From: Oreocharis arfaki
Lineage: Eukaryota > Chordata > Aves > Passeriformes > Paramythiidae
Assembly: GCA_013398015.1 (NCBI GenBank)
Contig: VZRR01010895.1
Span: 419,771-483,770, forward strand
Direction of reading: 5' to 3'
DNA length: 64,000 bases
This document shows, in pieces, positions 12,479 to 27,980 of this stretch (position 1 is the stretch's first letter; every line of letters starts with the position of its first letter). The notes below the pieces were generated by a model. It was not told the DNA's origin, made no database searches, and saw only the letters and a program-made list of their open reading frames with translations. The position numbers and the translations under genes were made by a program.

Positions 12479-15400
12479 CCTATTCAATCACCTGAAGTAC
12501 ATGAGTCCTTGCTAAGAGTAGGCAGGTAAGTTTTAAGAAAACATAAAACTAGCTCTGCTGTGCAGTTTCCAGCTTTTAGTGGCTGGACATGTATTCCTCC
12601 CGTTCTCTACTCTTCTTGAAGAAAAAGACGTAGGGAATTAATCAATTGAGTGAGGCTGAGTATTTTTGGTTTCCTGTGAAAGAACAAACTCAAGGTGATA
12701 TTGCAAAGTTTTGGCAACGCCCTCCACACACTTCTGTATGGTACCAAAACACTAACCTCAGAGCAAAAAGGTATGTTACTAGGTTTCGACTATCCCCCTG
12801 AGCATCTTCTCAATGCTTCAGCTGACAGAATCACGAAATGAAACACAAGCTCAAATAATGAAGTGGCGCCAGCGAACAGGAACAAAACCTTCTGGCATAG
12901 CTCAGACAATAGGATCAATCCAGGACAAATGTTTGTTTCTCCTCTCTGAGTTTACAACTGCCCCTGTGATCCTGCCCTCCGGAGCAGCTTTTCACAGACA
13001 GGGAGAATGTCCCATCTACTGCTTTAAGTGAAAGCTTGCACATGGCACACACACGCATGCCCGCAGTAAGGATGATGCCATCTGAGACAGGTGCATCCTT
13101 TCCAGGCCTGAGGTCACAGCTACCACACCAGCGTTTGGTACCACACACTACGGTTAGGATTAACAGTCCAACTTCAGCTGAACTATCTCTCCTGTGTGGT
13201 TTTAAGGGTTAAACAAGGGGGAAAAAAGGGGGTTGGTTAGGGGGAAATGTTTCATCCCCATGATATGGTTTGGCTGAGCTTCATGACCTCAGCCATGTCC
13301 CACTGCCTAGCTCCTCCATTCCACTATTCAAGCTCAGGTAACCCAAGTGCTGCATTAAGGATGGAGCAGAGAGATGCCCACACCACATAAGCACAAGTGG
13401 CTCCGAGTACCAAACTGCCACCAAAGTCTCCACAACATCCACTGGTGCTAGAAAAGACCCCTCCAGTGTACATCACAAGAATGCACAAACCACCATGTAA
13501 AAGTAACTAATTACATTTATTGCATCCACTGCTTCAGCAGCAGAAACAAAAAAACCAAACAAACCCTTGCACAGAAGACCACTGTTAGTCTCTAGACAAG
13601 TGAAGAAGATGGACTGGGAAGCATGCAGGGGAACTACCTGCCACCCAAAGGAGAGGACAAGGGGGTCTAACCCGGAGGTGGTCAATACTTGTTTGTCCCA
13701 CCAGGGCCCAAGTGGGTCAAAACAGTCTGGGTAATAAACGCTACCTCACAGAAGATTCAGACACTTGGAATTTGGTGTCTGTTCCAGTACCCACCCCATT
13801 ACCATGTTTACCACTGGGGAGGAGGTAGATGACATACACCAAATTTACTGCCTGGTACTGCTAAACCATTAATTTATCTTACAGCTATTTTAGTGGCACA
13901 ACCTCTGCTCTATAACGGCGCTCTTTTCCTGACTATGAGAAATTATTGGGCAGTTTGTGTTAACTGCTTTCCCGTCATGTTTCATTTCCAAACACCATCT
14001 TCTGTCAGTTTATTCCCATTCAACCCAAAGTGACTGTCTGCATGAATACAGATGATCTGTTCATTTTTATAATGGTCTAATTTCGAGAGCAGTTTCCACC
14101 TCCCCTAATCCTTGAACTTAAAAGACCAACCAAACCCAACAAAATGAAAACAAAAACAAAACCTAAGGAAAAATAAAACCAAACAAAAATCTACCAAAGC
14201 ACGAGCAGATTAAACCTCAACATCCTGGGAAATACATTCTGTATATGTCATTGACATATATCTGCATTTTACTTTGTTTGCAAAAAGACAAGAAATCTGG
14301 AAAATGGAAAAGAAAGAACCAAATGAAAGGGAAAAAAGCCCAACCAAACCCAGAATCACCCTACTCCTACCCGTTTCATCTGCATACAAACATTTTGCAC
14401 CATAAACAGGCAAATTCTGCTTTTATATTCTTGCTTATTCCACTAATTTTAACATTTTACCAAAAAGAGAAGCCCTTCTGGAGGGGGTGAACCCTCCTCT
14501 CCTAGCACCCATAAATGTGCATCTGCACTGGAAACACTCTCAAAAAGCAGCAAAATCCAGTAAAGACTGGGAGGAGAAATGGGAGGGTTAAAAAGAAAAA
14601 AGAATCCGTGGAAGTGGTCCTGTGCAGCAATTATGTAACTCGATACCAAAGGTGCGAAAGCTAGAATGAAAATATTTGATGTGACAGCTCTTCACCTCAG
14701 TTGTAGCATGCCCTATCTAAATAGCAGGAGAGCAGATGGTAATTTCCAAGCACATTTAGACCGGAATGCAAACGATACTTAAAAATAAATACATAAATAA
14801 ACAAATAACGCTATACATGGAATAAATAAAGTGAAGCCTGTGTAGGGGGAGAGAGCATCTTACGAGGGTAACCAACATAGTTGGGGGAAAAAAAACCATG
14901 ATCGAACACACAAATCTACAGTCACACAAGCCTTTCTTCAGATCTGACACTTACAATTTATTTTTCAGCTAAACCACCAACTTGTGGAGCAATACAAAGA
15001 TGCATGCACTTGTCCTGGCAAAAGCTTTCAAAGTTCATTGGTATTAAATCTGCAGCCCAGTAAGCTGTGAAAACTCTGTCCTTTCAAATGAAGCCGCTTT
15101 TGAACACTTGTTTTGAAAATTTTAAGTGAATAAGCAGACTGCATAAAATTTGTTCAAACACCCACCACCACCTAGAGATTTATGCAACGTCAGACTCAAA
15201 TTCCAAGTTATTTTAAAGATAAGGAGAAATAAATCATTTTAATATTAATCAAGACTGGTTTCAAAATGCTGCTTGCTCCACAGATAATTCTGAATAGTCT
15301 TCCAACTGTCCAATCAAATAAATCAATATCTGGGGTCACGGCAGAGGGGGATTTGTGAGCTATACATGCTCTGTATTTAATTGTCATAGCAAATCCCAGA

Positions 15401-18400
15401 TTTAAAGCATCACTATGTCTGACAGAGCCAAGAACAGCCAGTGCCGTGACTAAGAGTGGTGCCTACTACTGCCCAGGAATCCACGCCGTCAGGATGTTTC
15501 TGAATGTGGAAAGATACATACCACCACATATATGGATGTGTATATATAATATATTTATGTATACGTGCATGTGTATAGTACATCCAAGACAAAATTCAAC
15601 AAAACTGGGACCAGATGGAAGAGAAAGGACAGAAACACACAGTGAATTGTTTGCAAGCATCTCCTATTCACCAGTATGGCTGGTGGAAGGGAATGCCCAC
15701 ATGCACCTTTCCCAGTTCTCTGCAGTGATACAGCAGGCCAAGACGTTTTCCACTGGTCATCTTTTCTTTTTTATTCTATTCCAAAAAGTGACAACCAACT
15801 CCAGACAACTAAATGGAAACTCTTACAAATGTTATGCCTAAATCGTTTTAAGGGAAAAAACCACCAGTTTGCCCACTTAAAACTTCTGAATCTGCTTTCA
15901 CACATACTATTTTAACAAGCTACATGTATACACAGCCCACTGCAGTATACTGATCTTTTAGGGATCCAGTAACATCCTACATCAGTAAATCATGGAAGCA
16001 AACATAAAACTAATTGTGCCTGAATAAAGCATTGAGCACTCTTACCAAAATAATCCTCATGTTGATTATTGCAAAACCCTAATGCTTCACCCAGAGCAAC
16101 AGCACCTAAAGTTTAGAGATTCCCCTGCCTGCATAGGTAAGCATCCTGTGTGTGCTCTTACCAGTTGAGGTCAGTCACTGCAACATTCCTCTCGGTGCGG
16201 TCACACCAGCTTTGTACCTCACTGTCCTACACTCCTGCAGACGCCTACTTGACTCTTTGCATTGGCCATGTTGTCCCTGGAGTATGTCTCTGTTGATTTC
16301 TGGCTCCCCTACCCATACTCATCTTTAAAGGCCTCCCCCTCATCTCCAGACCTCATCTCCACACGCTTTCCTGTGATGTAACCCAATTAAGCCAGAGCTG
16401 GCACACAACACAGCAAACCCCACTACTCTTGAGAACAAATCTAGAGCTCTAGTACCAGAGGGCAGCAGTTTCTCATGACGGAAATACGGCACATTTGACA
16501 TGAACTGAGGCCAAAAAGGTTACAAGACAAGACTGTATTAAGGGGGGGGCAAAGTGAGATCATATTAAGTGCTGAGATAAAAGCAATTAATTGCTGCATC
16601 TACAGCACAAGTGTTTCCACCTGAAGTGCAAGAGCAGATTTGTTCAAAGCAAGCTAGAACTCCAGCACACTGAAAACTCAAGATTTCACTCCCATGTTTT
16701 GCAGGAACACCATTTCTGCTCAATAAACATTATTTGGATAAAGCACTACTAATGTGCAGCAGTGGGTAGGTATTTTATCATTTATTTGCAAGTATCATGC
16801 ATTTTATAATAAATTAGCATAGCAGTTCAACAGCAGAGTCAAAATCTGCACCCAAGCATCCTAATTACCAGGATTCTTTCTATATTCCAATTCTAAAGTG
16901 TTATCTCATTTCCTCATTAGTATGTACTATACATGCATTACTAAAAGCACATACGACTGAAATTATCATAAATACGTAACTGCAGTTACATTTTTATTAG
17001 GTTTACCAAAATCTGAAAGAAAACGGAACTATTAAATGCAAAACTTACATGTAAAATTGTAATAAATAGTGTCTTAAGTTTAATTCATTCTCCAAAATAC
17101 CCCCAAAATGTCTAAAGTGAAGATTTATATTTTACTTAAAAATTAGTAATAACTGTCTTTTCATTGTCTAGAAGAATGAGAGGTTATTATCTGAAGTAAC
17201 TTGAGTGTATTGTAACATGCTTCCAGGTACTAAAAAATATAAAGCTATTTCTTAGCAATCAACAGAGCCAGACTAAATTGACATTATTAAACCTCAGTTT
17301 AATCCACTGTATAGTTTTATGAATTTGTTAAACTTGCTTTCTTGTGGTCAGTTTCGGAAGGTAAACTGTTCATCAATCGGTATTAAGACCTTTACTCCCA
17401 AAGCACGCCAAGGCAGACAAGAACAGATACACAGGAGCGTGCTTAGTATGGGTACACTTGCACACATTCTGGCAAGGAAACTCGTAAGGTAATCTCTGCT
17501 TTATTTGTATGTTTTTGATTTGACAACAAGACTGAGAATCAAGATGATGGCTAACCAACATAAAGAAATGCAAAAATCATTCTCCAGAAGTGTCTCATGC
17601 GAAGTCCACACGTGACCTCCTTTCCTTGGAGAAAATCTCAATAAGCTTCAGCGGGATATAAACAGCTGAGAAAAAAAAAGACCTCCACTGTTTAAATGGG
17701 TTTTATAGAGGTGGACTAAGTTAAATTCAGGAGATAAACTTTCGTGCGCCCCATTCAATGAGTGTCCTGTTCAGAAGTCCTCCCTATCAGCTATGGTGGG
17801 TCAGTGCTTCTCACAGCCAAGCTTGCCCCTGCTGTGGAGACCACGGCAGCCCACAGGCTGGCCTGCCAGCTTGCTGCCCTCTCAAAATAAGGTTTCTTTT
17901 CTGCAGGTGCAATTCTGCCCTTGATTCCAAGTGAGACACAAAATACCATTTCTGTGTCTTCTGAACTCTCACACTTTAGATGTGGTATTTCAGAAGAAGT
18001 AAGAATACCTTCCATCTCCAGAAGGTGTTTTCACACCTTCTACATGCATTTTAAGTTACTTGCGTGATGGCAAACATCTTGGGCCCAGAGAACCCACCTC
18101 CACAAAAAGCACTCACTTTTACAAAATTAGGAACCAGAGCATGTCGGTTTTTAAGTAATTAAAGCTTCTGGTTTCTGAAGGAGTTAAAATGTGGTGCAGG
18201 TTTAAGAAACTGATCACACTGTTGGAACATGTGATTCACTACAGAAAGAAAAACAAATGCTCTGATTGCAATATGGCAGAAGGAAAATGATTTCCCATTC
18301 ATGTCACTTAACACTTTAAAGACCACATCAATTTTCAGATCTCTTGGGATTATTTTGATTTTTTGAGTTAGGTGAAGTGCATAGCAAGCCTTACACAGCA

Positions 18401-21097
18401 TTTGCACATGGCCACAGTTCTCCAGCCAATGGGCCTTCCTTGTCTGTGAAAGTATAGCCCATGTACACTTCTGTGCTGGACTGAAAAACTCTTTAAAGCT
18501 TCTGTTCCATGTATTCAGTTATACACAGGTTCAGGCCAAGAGATCTGAATCACCTCCTTTTAACCTAAAAGGTTACTCAGTTCTTCGGAATTTTTACTAT
18601 CAACCACACTCTCCAGTTCACTAGAGCCATCCTAACTCTGTATCTGAGCACCATCTGTATTAGCCACTTTGAGGGACCAAAACCCAGATTCAGTTTGCCA
18701 GTATCATTTTCTTTTACTCAGCCAAATATCGTATTAATGCTTTTAAACTGCAGGACTGCACAAGGAACTTGCACTCAACTGATTATCTACCATGACCTTC
18801 AAAGCTTTCTCTGTCACTGCATTTCCAGAAGAAAGCAATATCCTGTAAGTGAGAACTGCATTTTAGTTCGTAGATCACAATGGATTTATTCAAATCAAAG
18901 TATTCTCTATAATTCTGGTCTTATCTTCATTTAAATTGGCAACAGGAAAATGTGGTATGAGTAATGTATTTCAATCTTGTGGTTTTTTGGGTTTTTTTTA
19001 ATTTTAAAGGAAAGTTTAGTCTTACTGATTGGTAACTATTCTGTTTCAGTTTATTATTAGCTCTAGCTTTCACACCATGCTTGGCAAGTCTTTTTGCTAA
19101 CCAGAAAAATGTATTTAAATGTCCTCATGCACTTATTTAAGTAATTAGGTGCTTAAACAAATATTTATTCAGTCCTTAAGTTTAACATGCTTATTACATT
19201 ATAAAAATGGCAAACAGAACACTTCTTTCTTAACAGATCTTTTTTTTTAATTCACAATTAGTGCTCATTTATAGTTGAAGGAATTTTACTCCTTTCAAAA
19301 CAGGTCTTCATTAGTTAAAGAAACCACTTAAAAATAAACTCGATCCACATTCAAAATATTCTTTATAAACAAAACAAGAAACTGCTTCAAGAAGTAAAGC
19401 TTCTAGTTCTAAAATTCTGACAGATGCTAGAAACAAGAACAGCAGGACAGCATTAACTTTTTCTTCCATTATTTGTTTAGTAAAAAAACCTTTAAGCCAT
19501 TCCAAGCATCATCTGCAGAGAAAAAAACCATCCCTCCAACTGATTCAACTCATGACCATTCCCATCTTTTGTGCTGGTGCTCCTCTGAAAGCAACAGACG
19601 TGTTTTTGCAGGTATGCAATATATCTATCAATATATACAAATCCATGCTCATAGATTTTATATTGTTGCTTATTTGAACTCAATTCTTTCTGCATACAAC
19701 TTAATTAAATCAAGCTATGGTCCTTACAACTAAAAAACCACTAATTTACTTCTGTGGGTAGTTCATCTTCATCTGCTTTTGAATTCCTCAGAGCCAGATA
19801 CAATGTTTTTCCAGACAAATTGCTGCCTGCATTTACATGCATAGTTTTTAACAGAAATTCTTAAGGGTTTCGATGCCTGCAGTAGGTGGTGTTCAGTCCC
19901 TGTATCCCCCTTCTCTCCCCAGTGCAAGTAACATTCTTGAGGGTCTGGTCATCTTGCTTTTACTTCATTTCAGTGGTGCCTTGCAGGTACTGGTAAGTAC
20001 CCTCATCTCCTGCCTTCTCTGCCAGGACAGTAACTCAGAAGCATTTAATATAATTTGCTTTTGAGTACTCAGTTACTCAGAAATACATAATATCACTCTT
20101 GATATAGAGTACCACTTTCCTTCTCCTTCTATCCATTCAATTCTCTCTAAATAGGTTATAACCATTTATTTTAACATTCCAATCCCGTGAACCTTTCCAC
20201 TAGATTTCAAGTAATACCAAGCAGACAAAAAAAAAATTTGTAATTGTAAACGAGAAATTTCAGCTCCTCTTGTTTATTATCCTGGCTGCCAGCATTAGAG
20301 TATAGGCAATCAAATGTGTGATTGTGGGGTGCGTGTGGGGGAGGGTGTCCCCCCTGTCATGTTTAGTTCCTTGATCACTACTGTCCACAAAACCATAATT
20401 TTAATCTCAATATGTGCTTACGTGTTCCTGCATTCTGACCCTCCACCCCCACTGCCCCAGCTCTGAGCTCTTCTACTCATCCAAGCCAAAGCGACCCCAA
20501 GAAACAGCTTCTCTGCTTACTAGGGGAAGCTCAGCCAAAGAACATGCTCCCTTCCCTTTGCAGACAATAACCAGCTTCTCCAAAACACCAACAACTTTCT
20601 ACACCAAATTATTCACCCTACCAGCGGGACACTTACAGGATCTTTGTTTCTGTAGTGCTTTTCGGGAAGGAAGGCCTTTTGAGTCAAACAACTGGATAAA
20701 GAGGCTTTTAAAAAGCTTCTGCGTCCTGGCAACAAGCATCAAAACCCTACCTTACTAATGTGAATACTTCCACCAAAGCTGACTGACAGGACAAATACAG
20801 CTGGGGAAAAGGGGAAAGGAGAGGTGCTAGGTTTCTTGCACTAAATGGAAAAGGTGGGTTGTCTCCTACCTCATAGGATGTTCAGAACATCCCTTGGTAA
20901 TCATCTTCTGGGAGTCTCTGCAGCATCAAGTGCGTGAGCCATACTTTTCCTCTTTATGTCAGAAAAGGCCTATCTAAGCGTATTTTCTGGTCAGTGGAAC
21001 AATTCAAGCTTCACAGGTTCAGAGTTGTCCAATCCCACATCAGTCTGCTTATTTCTGCTACCTTGAAATTTCTGAGATAGTAATTTTGTTCTCTATC

Positions 21098-21120
21098 AAA
21101 AAAAAAAAAAAAAAAAAAAA
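21098..21120 (+). repeat. Poly-A run of 23
   Basis: An uninterrupted A23. No retroposed gene or SINE body is recognisable to its left, and flanking target duplications were not seen, so it is treated as a simple repeat. Confidence 0.85.
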
Positions 21121-24100
21121 GCAGCAAACTAGTGCTTCGACATGCAGTACAATTTCGATTCTGCATCAGTGGTACTGTAGGGTGTCCAAAGGTATGACAA
21201 GTCCAGGCAAAGACACCAAAACGCAGTAGCCAGCCATATACCATCACCAGGTTTGTTCAGGAGAAAGATTATCAACTTTTTTTTTAAGATTTGCATCTGC
21301 ATACTTATTTTCACATGGTAAGTCTTTTCTTAATAGTTATCAAAACATACCTCCATCCAAATGACTACTGTTGCAAGATACATTTTTTGTTAATACACGT
21401 CCATATTTTTCCACAGCCCTACTGTCACTCCATTCACCTTGACTGTCTCCCAAGCAGAAGGGGAGGCCTTTGAGACAGATCAGCTCATAGCCACTGCAGT
21501 TTCCTACTAAATAACTCCATGAAGGGACAGGCTGCCACAGGAAGGGCTGGTAGCCTTGCTCCCCAACCCGAATGAGAAGCCTTCTATGCCTCCAGCTGGA
21601 AACTGCAGTGGTAAGCGCAAAACTGACATGAATAGCACAACCTTAGGCAAATTTCACAAAAAGTCATGTAAACCAATGGGAGAGCTAATGGCTTGTGGTG
21701 CCCTTCCTGAACACAAACAGGGCTTCAAAGGGAGCACCCCCAGCAATACAGTTTCCTCACCCAGTAGGGAGAGCAAGCAGAAGAGTGACCAAGCACCCAT
21801 AACTCCTCTATCCAGAACAAGGTTTCAGGCTTTCATTATGTACCTAATTTTCCACAAGTAAATATAGTGGAAACAAACAATATTAACCTAGCAATACGGA
21901 CAAACATATACACCTCTGCCTCAGCTGACAAATACGTTCGCAAGGCTCATTTCACCTTCAACTGAACAGAGAAAGTTGCCCCAAGATAGGGAATCTTAAG
22001 GAAAAGAAAACAAGAAAAATCCCTCAAGGCAACCACACACAAATAACACTGCTCTATGTTGCTTGCTCCAATAAGCACTTACACTGACTTCAACTGTAGG
22101 AAAAATTATGGGACAAGAGCGAATTCACATCCTTTCAAGGAGTCCTACCGCCCAATTCATTCTACCTTTTTTGAACACAATTGTAATTTTCACAGCATAT
22201 CACAATCTGGTATCTGAATGTATCAATTTCCAAACCAAGATGTTAACAGCGTAGATTAAGAACTCCAGCAAGTGTGCAAAAACAAGACTATGCTGTTTTC
22301 AACCACTGTTCAAGTATATGGAGTATACGAAAGTAACAGGAAAAGACATCTTTTTTTCAGGAAAATATTAAGTCTTATTGCATCTTTTAGGTGAACCATT
22401 CACAATATTTGTTTTCCACACACCCCACACCACGTGATTATTAGATGAACAGTACTAGTGAAAGCAACAAACACTGCATTTCAAAAATGAAGATGGCATA
22501 GCAATAAAGATGTGCAGATTTACGTAACATTCATTGTAAAAATATCTCCAGGCTAACCACGAACTGTTAAAGCATTCCCACTATTTCTCACTGCTACGGT
22601 TTTACTTTAAAGGGGGAGGAAAAAAGGAAAAAAGAAAAAAAAAAAATCTGTGATTCAAAATGGAAGTTCAGTAATTATTCACAGCCCAGTATGTAACTGG
22701 CAAAATGACTGGCAGAGTTCTCAGCACATCAGCTCAGACGTATGTAAGCAAGGCATTCCTTCTCCGTGGTAGGCGGCCCCATGTCAAGCAGCTATGTGCT
22801 AGAACTTGTCCTGCACTACCTGTTCAAAGGAAACTGTGCAAGAATATTTCAAGCTCTGACAGATACCACTTTGTGCAAAAACATCCACAGGAGTATTACA
22901 AAAAAAGACAGCACTGATGTTTCAGCAACCTCTGTGTCAAGAAAGGTGCTCTCCTGCATTTTTATTGACATGCAGGAAGCAGATGATCATTCCTTGTACA
23001 ATCACTACCAATACTGTTTTTCTACTAGTCCCAGGCTCCTTTCCATGCCTTTTCCCAAACTCTTATTTAAGAATCTGCACCCACCTTTTTCAGAGAAATT
23101 TTTATTTGGTATTGCAAATAGAAATGTTGCATCTCTAAGACAGTCAAAAATACCCTACAAAACCACAAAGCAATAAAAACCCCTATGATTTGCAGCATTT
23201 CATTACTACAAGATTAACACCAAATGCCAAAGTGTGTTCTCCTTTCTTTCAGCAAATATTTATTAAAATCTTGAGATTACTTAAGTTTATTGCCTGAAAG
23301 GATTCAGGACACAGCCATTCCTGCCTGTGTCTGTAAGTGGAATACATAACATCAGGTCCATGTATAAAAAATACTTTTCAAGTAAAAACATGTTTTCTCC
23401 ACTAAGCACAACATAATATAGATCTTTCCACATTCCTATAAACAACAGTCTTACAACCAGGTTAACTCTTTAACTCCTTTTAACTCTTTTTTTTTTTAAC
23501 TAGATTTGAAGAAAGCTGAAGTTTCTAAGTTCCTGCAAGCAGGTCTAAAGCAACTCCAGTAAAGACACAGCAACTCACACGTACACAGGGTTCTGATATT
23601 TTGTCAGGTTTTTATTCTGCTATACAGGATATTAATGCCTGCCAAGAATAGGAGTGTATTTTTAGTCAGTTCTACATGTGAAAGACAAAAATGGGATGAC
23701 AGAACACAAGAGAGAAAGAAGAAAGAAAAGCCTACACCTAATACACCCAAAGTATATCTGATCTTTTCCTGGATATTCTTCAATTACTTTCTGTGGTTAT
23801 GCTCCTCGTGTAACCCTGGTGTTATAGGCCTAAAGGAATATTGGAAAATATTATTTTTCTTGTAATGTTTAAAATCAAAGAAGAAAAGGCCAAATACCCC
23901 ACACAATCCTGGCATTTACTGGATCTACTCTTCACCACTTGCTGCAAGACAGCAAATTTACTGAGGTCATAAAACAATCTTCAGTTTGAGAAGGAAATAT
24001 GGAATTTCTCACAGCATCACCTCAGAGGAGTAAAAACCCACCTGCCTGCTCTCCAACATCAGGTAGGATTTTTTTCTTCTGTGAACACGAGGTCTAAAGT

Positions 24101-27100
24101 ATAATTTTCTGCAGAACTTAACATTCATTTTAGAAATAATAGTTTCCTCTCTAGAATAACTTTCCAAACATAAAAGGGCCATAAATCTATTAAGTACACA
24201 CTTCCCAAACCTGCAGGAGGATATCTTGGCCTCCAATTTTCCTCAGTTTTGCCAACCAGCAATAAAATGAAACCAATGAAAAATACAAACCAGTCAATTT
24301 GCACCTGTCCTTTAAAACACTCTCCAGTATGGTCGAAGAGTCAAAACACATGCCAATTTTCAGTGCTGCCAGCTGGGAAAGTTAGGAGAGACAGCAGAGG
24401 CAAGCAGTGGAGTTTCTGAGGAGGGGCAGCTAAAAGCAGAGGTCCTTGCTGAGCAGCTCTGCTTGCTTCATCCGTGCACAGGCTCAGCCTGTTCTTGGCA
24501 CGGACTCCTAGGTGTTTGTTTCTATTAAGCACCACTTGCTGAGCACCAAACAGTTTGGAGAGAGAGACAATCCTGCAGAAAGATCGAGGCGGTTTCGCTA
24601 ACCTGTCCTGTAAAGCACATCTTTGCCAATATGGCCGGTGAAACACACATGTATATATACACTCCAGAAAATTAATGCTACTTCTGTAATTAAAACAACA
24701 TCTTCCCTAAGTGGCTGTATAAACCTTGTTTATTTTACTGGACTCTTGTCTCAAAAGAAAAGTTATATTACAGTTTGCCAAGAAATACGCAGAAATCTCC
24801 TCATCATTGTTCTGTGAATGAAACTAACAGGAAAGTGTAATTTGTCCCTTTGATTTACGTACCAAAACTACATCCACTCACTTTCCTAAAGGTGTATTTG
24901 GATATAAGATTCAAATACGATTTCTAATAATGTCCAGTCACTGAATTGTTTAATACCTTGTATGTGTCTTGCTCCAACACTCAAATGCAAAAAGCAACAT
25001 GAAGAAAAGGGAAAAAACGGAGTGTACAAAGGATTAAAACAGACACTGATTTTCTCCTTGGTACTTTTCCACGCCCCCAGAAGATTTTGTAAGATTCAGA
25101 GATGAAATACGTTATCAGCAAGGATGCAAGCATTTAACACATTTTTTCTATTTTAGGCAAAGCAACGAACAAGTACCAGAGAAGTATCCAAAAACGGGGT
25201 CACCTAAGGTAGCAGAAGAACAAAAGCCTACAGAGATTTCATGAGCAGCATATTTGAGTTATTCCTGAAGTTCTTAAATCTTTCTTTCATAGGTCTTGAA
25301 AAACAACAAAACACCAAAAGCTTAAAGTACTTACATTAGGATTTTTAGATGTGCCTTGTTAGAATAGTTATAAGGAGCAATGTAATATATAAACAAACAC
25401 GAGTATTAGAAAAAATTACCTACAGAGAATTAAAATAGTCTCAAACATAAATTTAAGATTTTTGGGGAAGATTTTATAACTCATCTACTCCCACAAAAAG
25501 TCCTAACAAAAAGTTCTAGGTGATAAAACATGCAAAACTAAAGCAGGTTACTGAGCAAGCCTGAATTGTACTGCATGGGACCCATATCATTTAAGACTGA
25601 CTACATAAAAAAGGTATGGAAAATACTTTTGGTTTTTTGCAGTACTAACTCTCCCACTGTAATTTTTGTACAAGTTTTGCTGAAGTTAAATCTAACATAA
25701 ATCTTAGTTCATTAAAAAAAAAAAAAAAGTTGTTAGTAGCAATAGGAGTCTGATCTTGAACTACTGAAATATCAGATATTTTTTAAAAGGCCTATTGTTC
25801 GAAGAAGAAAACTACCTGACTCTGTCCCAAGGTAACCAAAGTGAAGGGTACTAACCTGTTTCATTCTGAAATTCTTTTCAATTGACTTTGGGGATTAATT
25901 CTGCCTACCCTGATACCAACTAAAGACAAGTCACCCAACCCCAGCAACATGGCCCCTACGTGAAATTGTAGTTCCAATGAAGTCACAGCATATTTCCCAC
26001 CAATTTCCCCTTATCTTCAGCCCTATGTTCAGCTGTGGGAAACACACTCCCTATTTTTAAAAAAGCATACTCTATTTCCTCCCTTGCTTCCTTTGAGCAA
26101 GTTAAAATTTACAGACAAATGATAGCATCTTCTGAGAAACTCATACCATGATTTTAAAAAAATAGAAAAAATTAGCTGAGTTCCCTCAGGAATATTGGGA
26201 AATATAGTTACAATATGGTTACAAAAATCTTAAAGTACATGTGCATGATGGGTCGGGACATCATTTCAACAGTTTTGAGCATCAATTATTCTTGGATTAA
26301 TATTATTAACAAAAAACTACTGCGACTATAAGATTAAGAGTAACAGTCAATTATTCCTCACCTACACTTTAAAACCCTCCTGGCACAGTCATTATATGGC
26401 AGCTGTTGAACAGAGTAATGCAGCAGCCTTTGCTCAAAGCAAGATGCTTATTTTACTTCAAATGTAAATAAACTCATGTCTCCTGCTGCCATGTAAAATG
26501 AGCTGCTCATAAGTAAATGATTTTGTACCTTCTTAGTGAAGCAGCAAACAGCTCTCTGTTCTCCACTCCTGATCACCAAAATCTATTTCCTGCCCAACTC
26601 CAGTGCAGACTGACAGCTAATTCTGCTAGCAAACCAAGCTCCCAATAACACACTAACTGCTGCTTCCTTTAACCACCTTTTTCAGAACACCAACACAGAG
26701 GGCTTGCATGTTTTCCTCTCTCATGCTCCCACTTCCAAGCAGAACAACAAATGTGATCACAACTATGCAATATTCCAGCTGAATGACAATCATTTAGCAG
26801 TAACAAAAATACACTTCATTTGTCATAATACATTGATAATTCTTACACACTTTCTGTACAAATGTTGTCCGCCATACTCCAGTATGGATGTAAAAACTAG
26901 CATTTACCGAACATCATTACATAGTAATTCGACAAATAAAAATGCTGACCTAGTCTCACTTCCAAGCCATCTCTCACCAGCTGAAAGATCAGTTCTTTTT
27001 CCTTTTAAAGCTACACTTTTTTCTGCACTGTTTCAAAGAATGATGGAAGCTACTGAAATGTTTCTACTTACCATAATAATGCAATTCTGTTACTTTAGGG

Positions 27101-27848
27101 ATTTTCTTCGGTAAACAATCTCAGATGACCAGCATTAAGATGAAGAGCTAAACTATCATAAAGACCACAAACTTATGTCGAATTTGATTCTGTGATTATC
27201 TGTAATCTGTGCTCACTTCCCTCTACAGAGTGAATTACACTCAATAGAAGGGATAATTCTAAAGGAGACAATACAACATAAAGCCTTATCCTGCCATGAA
27301 CTAAAGTAGCGTCCTTTTTTCAATTTAGTCAACGAGGCTTAGTATACCCAAAAGAAAGAACCATGCTAAACATTTTCCTACAGTCTGAACAAGCACAGTA
27401 CTAAGCATTTTCCTAAATCTGAAATTTAAAAATCCCATTTCTTTACATGACAAAGACCAGCAACTTTTCTTTGCAATTATTAACACTTTACGATCAAAGA
27501 CCCATTCTTAAAGATGACCTTACACAGAAGACAACTAGCTGTGACTTCTTGTCCCTTTTTCTGGTTCAAACTTCACATTCTCCAGGAAGCAGCAGTTCTA
27601 CTTACTTTACTGATTTTTTTTTCCTAGAGCTTTATAGAAGTATAAGTACCATCAACAGGATGGCAGATATATCATTCAAATAAAATGTTACTGAGGAATT
27701 ATTTTAATTAGAAGTATTTATGTTTTTAACAGAACAGGAAGTTGGGAAAAGTAATCCTTTAGAGTTTCAACATTTCTGCTTTCCAGGAATTAACAAAGTA
27801 GGTCCATAATCTGCTAGTAACAGCTCCAAATAAATGCCCAGTGAAAAA

Positions 27849-27980
27849 TGCAAACCAAAAAAAATGAAACACGCAAACAAAAAACCCAAACAAATCACAC
27901 ACCCCCGCCACAAAAACCAATACCAAAACCAAAAGAAAAACAAATGCCCCCAAAACCCCCAAGGTAAATAAAAAAAAAAA
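27849..27980 (+). repeat. A/C-rich low-complexity tract
   Basis: About 130 bases are almost entirely A and C (aaaccaaaac-type units with scattered C5 runs) and contain very few T or G. On the sense strand of ARID1B this is a G/T-rich tract. Similar but shorter AACC-type stretches occur near 14110-14190 and 39825-39860; this is common in bird introns. Confidence 0.75.

Noticed and set aside
13200..13250. G-quadruplex in ggg...ggggg...ggggg...ggggg
   Set aside because: Loops of about 6 to 8 bases containing A runs make it marginal, so it is not listed as a feature.
20860..20900. MIR-like words (cctacctcataggatg)
   Set aside because: Too short and without the neighbouring MIR segments to claim an element.
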